Origin: Streptomyces griseoruber
GTDB lineage: Bacteria > Actinomycetota > Actinomycetes > Streptomycetales > Streptomycetaceae
Assembly (NCBI RefSeq): GCF_001514205.1
Contig: NZ_KQ948763.1
Location: 1-64,000, forward strand
Direction: 5' to 3'
Length of the DNA stretch: 64,000 bases
The notes beneath the pieces were generated by a model. It did not search any database and was not told the origin of the DNA. It was given only the letters and a program-made list of their open reading frames with translations. The position numbers and the translations under genes are program-made. This document shows positions 62,326 to 64,000 of the stretch, piece after piece (the stretch's first letter is position 1; the number at the start of each line of letters is the position of its first letter).

Positions 62326-63363
62326 TCACTCCTGTTTCTTGCGGCGCGTCCCGAACACGATCTCGTCCCAGCTCGGCACGGCGGCCCGGCGGCCCGGACG
62401 GACCCCGTCCGCCTCGGCCTGCCGGTCGGTGGCGCCGATCAGCCGGTCGCGGTGGCTGCCCACCGAGCGCGGCATCAGGACGTCCGCGTAGGCGGAGCCG
62501 GCGGAGGCGGCGGGCGCCGGGGGCTCCTCGGCCTCCGGCTCCTGCTCCTCGGGCTCCTCCGCGGGCTCGGCGGGGCGCTCCGGGACGACCATGTCGCCCC
62601 GGAAGCTCGGGACCGCCTCCAGCAAGCTGGTCAGCGAGTCCCGCTCCCGCTCGCCGATGCTCTCCTCGGCCGGTTCGGACGGCTGGGCCGGCAGGCTCGG
62701 GCGCTCCAGCGCACGGTCCATCGAACGGTCGCGCGGCAGCCGCGCGATGCGTGGGACGAACGGAAAGCTGGGCTCCGGGGCGGCGAGGTCGTCGGACTCG
62801 CCGATCAGCGAGCGCGCCTCGTCGTCGACGGCCTGGACCAGCCGCCGGGGCGGGTCGTAGGTCCAGCTCGCCGAGTGCGGTTCGCCCGCGACGCAGTAGA
62901 CGAGCAGGACCTCCCAGGTGCCGTCGTCGCGGCGCCAGGAGTCCCACTGGACGGTGTCCTTCTCGGCGCCGCGCAGCAGCAGCCGCTCCTGGACGGCCTC
63001 GCCGAGCTGGGGCCCCGCGGCGTTCTCACCGGGCCTGCGGACGGGTGTCTTGCGGGCCCGCTCGGCCATGAAGGCGCGCTCGGCCAGCACGGGACCCTCG
63101 AAGCGGCGGACGCGGTCGACGGGGATGCCCGCCATCTGCGCGACCTCTTCCGCGGTCGCACCGGCTCGTATACGCGCCTGGATGTCTCGGGGGCGGAGAT
63201 GGCTCTCCACCTCGATCTCGATCTGGCCGAGGCGGGGACGGTCGCCGCGCACGGCGGCGCGCAGCCGCTCGTCGATCGGAAGCGTGTACTCCGTGCTGTC
63301 CGCAGCCTTCAGCACCAGCCGTGTGCCGTCATTCGAGACGGCCACGACACGCAGTTCGGGCAT
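62326..63363 (-). CDS. sepH: SepH, septation protein (DUF3071)
   Basis: This 345-residue protein starts at ATG 63363 with GGGAGG upstream; the longer frame to 63450 is not used. The N-terminal DUF3071 domain (MPELRVVAVSNDGTRLVLKA) includes a helix-turn-helix-like part (LRPRDIQARIRAGATAEEVAQ, IPVDRVRRFEGPVLAER). The middle is disordered, and the C terminus has the conserved PSWDEIVFGTRRKKQE. In Streptomyces, SepH binds FtsZ and promotes filament formation at vegetative and sporulation septa. It lies in the conserved order near the sulfurtransferase and lactone oxidase genes. Confidence 0.95.
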   Translation of the reverse strand: MPELRVVAVSNDGTRLVLKAADSTEYTLPIDERLRAAVRGDRPRLGQIEIEVESHLRPRDIQARIRAGATAEEVAQMAGIPVDRVRRFEGPVLAERAFMAERARKTPVRRPGENAAGPQLGEAVQERLLLRGAEKDTVQWDSWRRDDGTWEVLLVYCVAGEPHSASWTYDPPRRLVQAVDDEARSLIGESDDLAAPEPSFPFVPRIARLPRDRSMDRALERPSLPAQPSEPAEESIGERERDSLTSLLEAVPSFRGDMVVPERPAEPAEEPEEQEPEAEEPPAPAASAGSAYADVLMPRSVGSHRDRLIGATDRQAEADGVRPGRRAAVPSWDEIVFGTRRKKQE

Positions 63364-63803
63364 GGGGACCTCCCGGGTGGTGCCTGCCGACGTCACGTGC
63401 GTCGCTGCTTCCGCTAGTCGAGTGTGGCCTGCCCGGGTGCAGCCTGCCACAACCTTGCCGAGTTGCCCGGCGTGTCGGGCACGGGCCCTGGATCGCCGTT
63501 ATGGCACGGTTACCTATTCGCCACGCTAAGTGACCGAAGTCGTCACCCTGTGCAACTAGTCCCCTCCCGGCGGTCCAGCAAGGCCCGGGCACCCTGTGGG
63601 GAGCCCAGGCCCAAGGCTCGCAACAGTACTCCATTTGGGCCACGTGCGTGGATTGGCGCGCCGCTCAACTTCTGGCAAGAGGTGCGACTTGGCCGTCCGT
63701 TACGCGCTTTCTGTGATCTTGAAAGTGGCGCACTTCACGCATTCCCCCGAATCGGAACCATCGGGTTCGCATCATGCGTTTCCGCCACGGCGTCGGGACC
63801 CGG
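63364..63803. other. sepH upstream region
   Basis: This is a 440-base gap without a convincing gene. It is less GC-rich than its surroundings, notably at 63505-63560 (GTTATGGCACGGTTACC) and 63700-63780. The sepH promoter must be here, but I cannot assign -35 and -10 elements with confidence. Short frames on both strands lack Streptomyces codon bias. Confidence 0.4.
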
Positions 63804-64000
63804 CTACGCCCCGAGAACCCTCCGGAGGTAGTCGTTCTGGAACAGGCGGTGGGGGTCCAGTCGGTCGCGCAGCGTGGTGAACTCACCGAAACGCGGATAG
63901 ACCCGTGCGAAGTACTCCGCGTCGCGCGTGTGCACCTTGCCCCAGTGCGGCCGGCCCTCGTGCCCGGTGAAGATCCGCTCGGCGGCCGTGAAGTACCCCT
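63804..64000 (-). CDS. D-arabinono-1,4-lactone oxidase-like FAD enzyme, 3' end only
   Basis: The gene runs off the right edge; only the last 65 codons are present. They read YFTAAERIFTGHEGRPHWGK, then VHTRDAEYFARVYPRFGEF and LDPHRLFQNDYLRRVLGA before the stop. The GRPHWGK and DPxxLFxNxYL motifs are characteristic of the C-terminal end of aldonolactone oxidases, flavoproteins that oxidise sugar lactones. It is on the same strand as sepH, about 440 bases upstream of it. Confidence 0.88.
   Translation of the reverse strand, partial: GYFTAAERIFTGHEGRPHWGKVHTRDAEYFARVYPRFGEFTTLRDRLDPHRLFQNDYLRRVLGA

Noticed and set aside
1..64000. CRISPR arrays, tRNA or rRNA genes, attachment sites, prophage
   Set aside because: I looked for regular spaced repeats, cloverleaf ends and phage genes and found none; the only mobile element seen is the IS at the left edge.

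Overview
This is a high-GC actinobacterial chromosome segment, almost certainly Streptomyces. The order whiH, hrdB, trypsin-like protease, parE, two-component genes, citrate synthases, parC, M16 peptidase pair, ptsH, thymidine kinase, sepH is the conserved core order I recall from S. coelicolor around SCO5810-SCO5850 (whiH SCO5819, hrdB SCO5820, parE SCO5822, parC SCO5836; from memory, not searched). GTG starts, four-base stop/start overlaps and long GC-rich hairpin terminators fit the genus.

Left edge, 1-3.6 kb: an accessory patch of visibly lower GC. A gene that begins before the window encodes a CxxC-rich zinc-ribbon protein fused to a degenerate tyrosine-recombinase fold. An IS701-type insertion sequence with 23-bp inverted repeats splits it. 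Removing the IS and one CTAG copy restores one continuous reading frame. The IS also carries a second small gene of unknown function.

3.7-14.3 kb: a TerD protein, a YdbC-like protein, a histidine phosphatase overlapping an ADP-ribosylglycohydrolase, a DHA2 drug exporter divergent from its TetR regulator across two near-identical palindromes, RNase HII, a protein resembling an isolated C-terminal piece of an SF1 helicase, and a RecQ helicase fused to a phosphoribosyltransferase-like domain.

14.4-28.7 kb: a DUF4192 protein, a glycogen-debranching-type glycosidase, a Nudix/winged-helix (NrtR-like) protein, a large ABC ATPase-permease fusion, then the developmental and housekeeping core: whiH, hrdB, a secreted trypsin-like protease, a small zinc-binding protein and parE.

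29-43.5 kb: transport, signalling and central carbon. This part holds a DUF1453-histidine kinase-response regulator operon, a DUF485/acetate-type symporter pair, a CitB-type response regulator with no adjacent kinase, an NMT1-type ABC transporter, a second CitB-type regulator with its CitA-type kinase, an iron-box-controlled sucrase/ferredoxin-like protein, and two divergent citrate synthases. One of the synthases carries an N-terminal DNA-binding domain, and the region between them contains a palindrome and three tandem 10-bp repeats.

43.6-64 kb: small hypothetical proteins, a CobW GTPase convergent with parC, an active/inactive M16 peptidase pair, a c-di-AMP (ydaO) riboswitch ahead of an M23 endopeptidase, a GntR regulator, ptsH behind two DasR-type sites, a GNAT/acyl-CoA-synthetase fusion, a DUF5998-phosphodiesterase pair, thymidine kinase, a decayed fragment, a VOC protein, a rhodanese, sepH and the 3' end of an aldonolactone oxidase.

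I saw no rRNA, tRNA, CRISPR array or obvious defence or biosynthetic cluster. The least ordinary items are the split recombinase-like gene with its passenger-carrying IS, the DNA-binding citrate synthase with its iteron-like operator, and the orphan CitB regulator.
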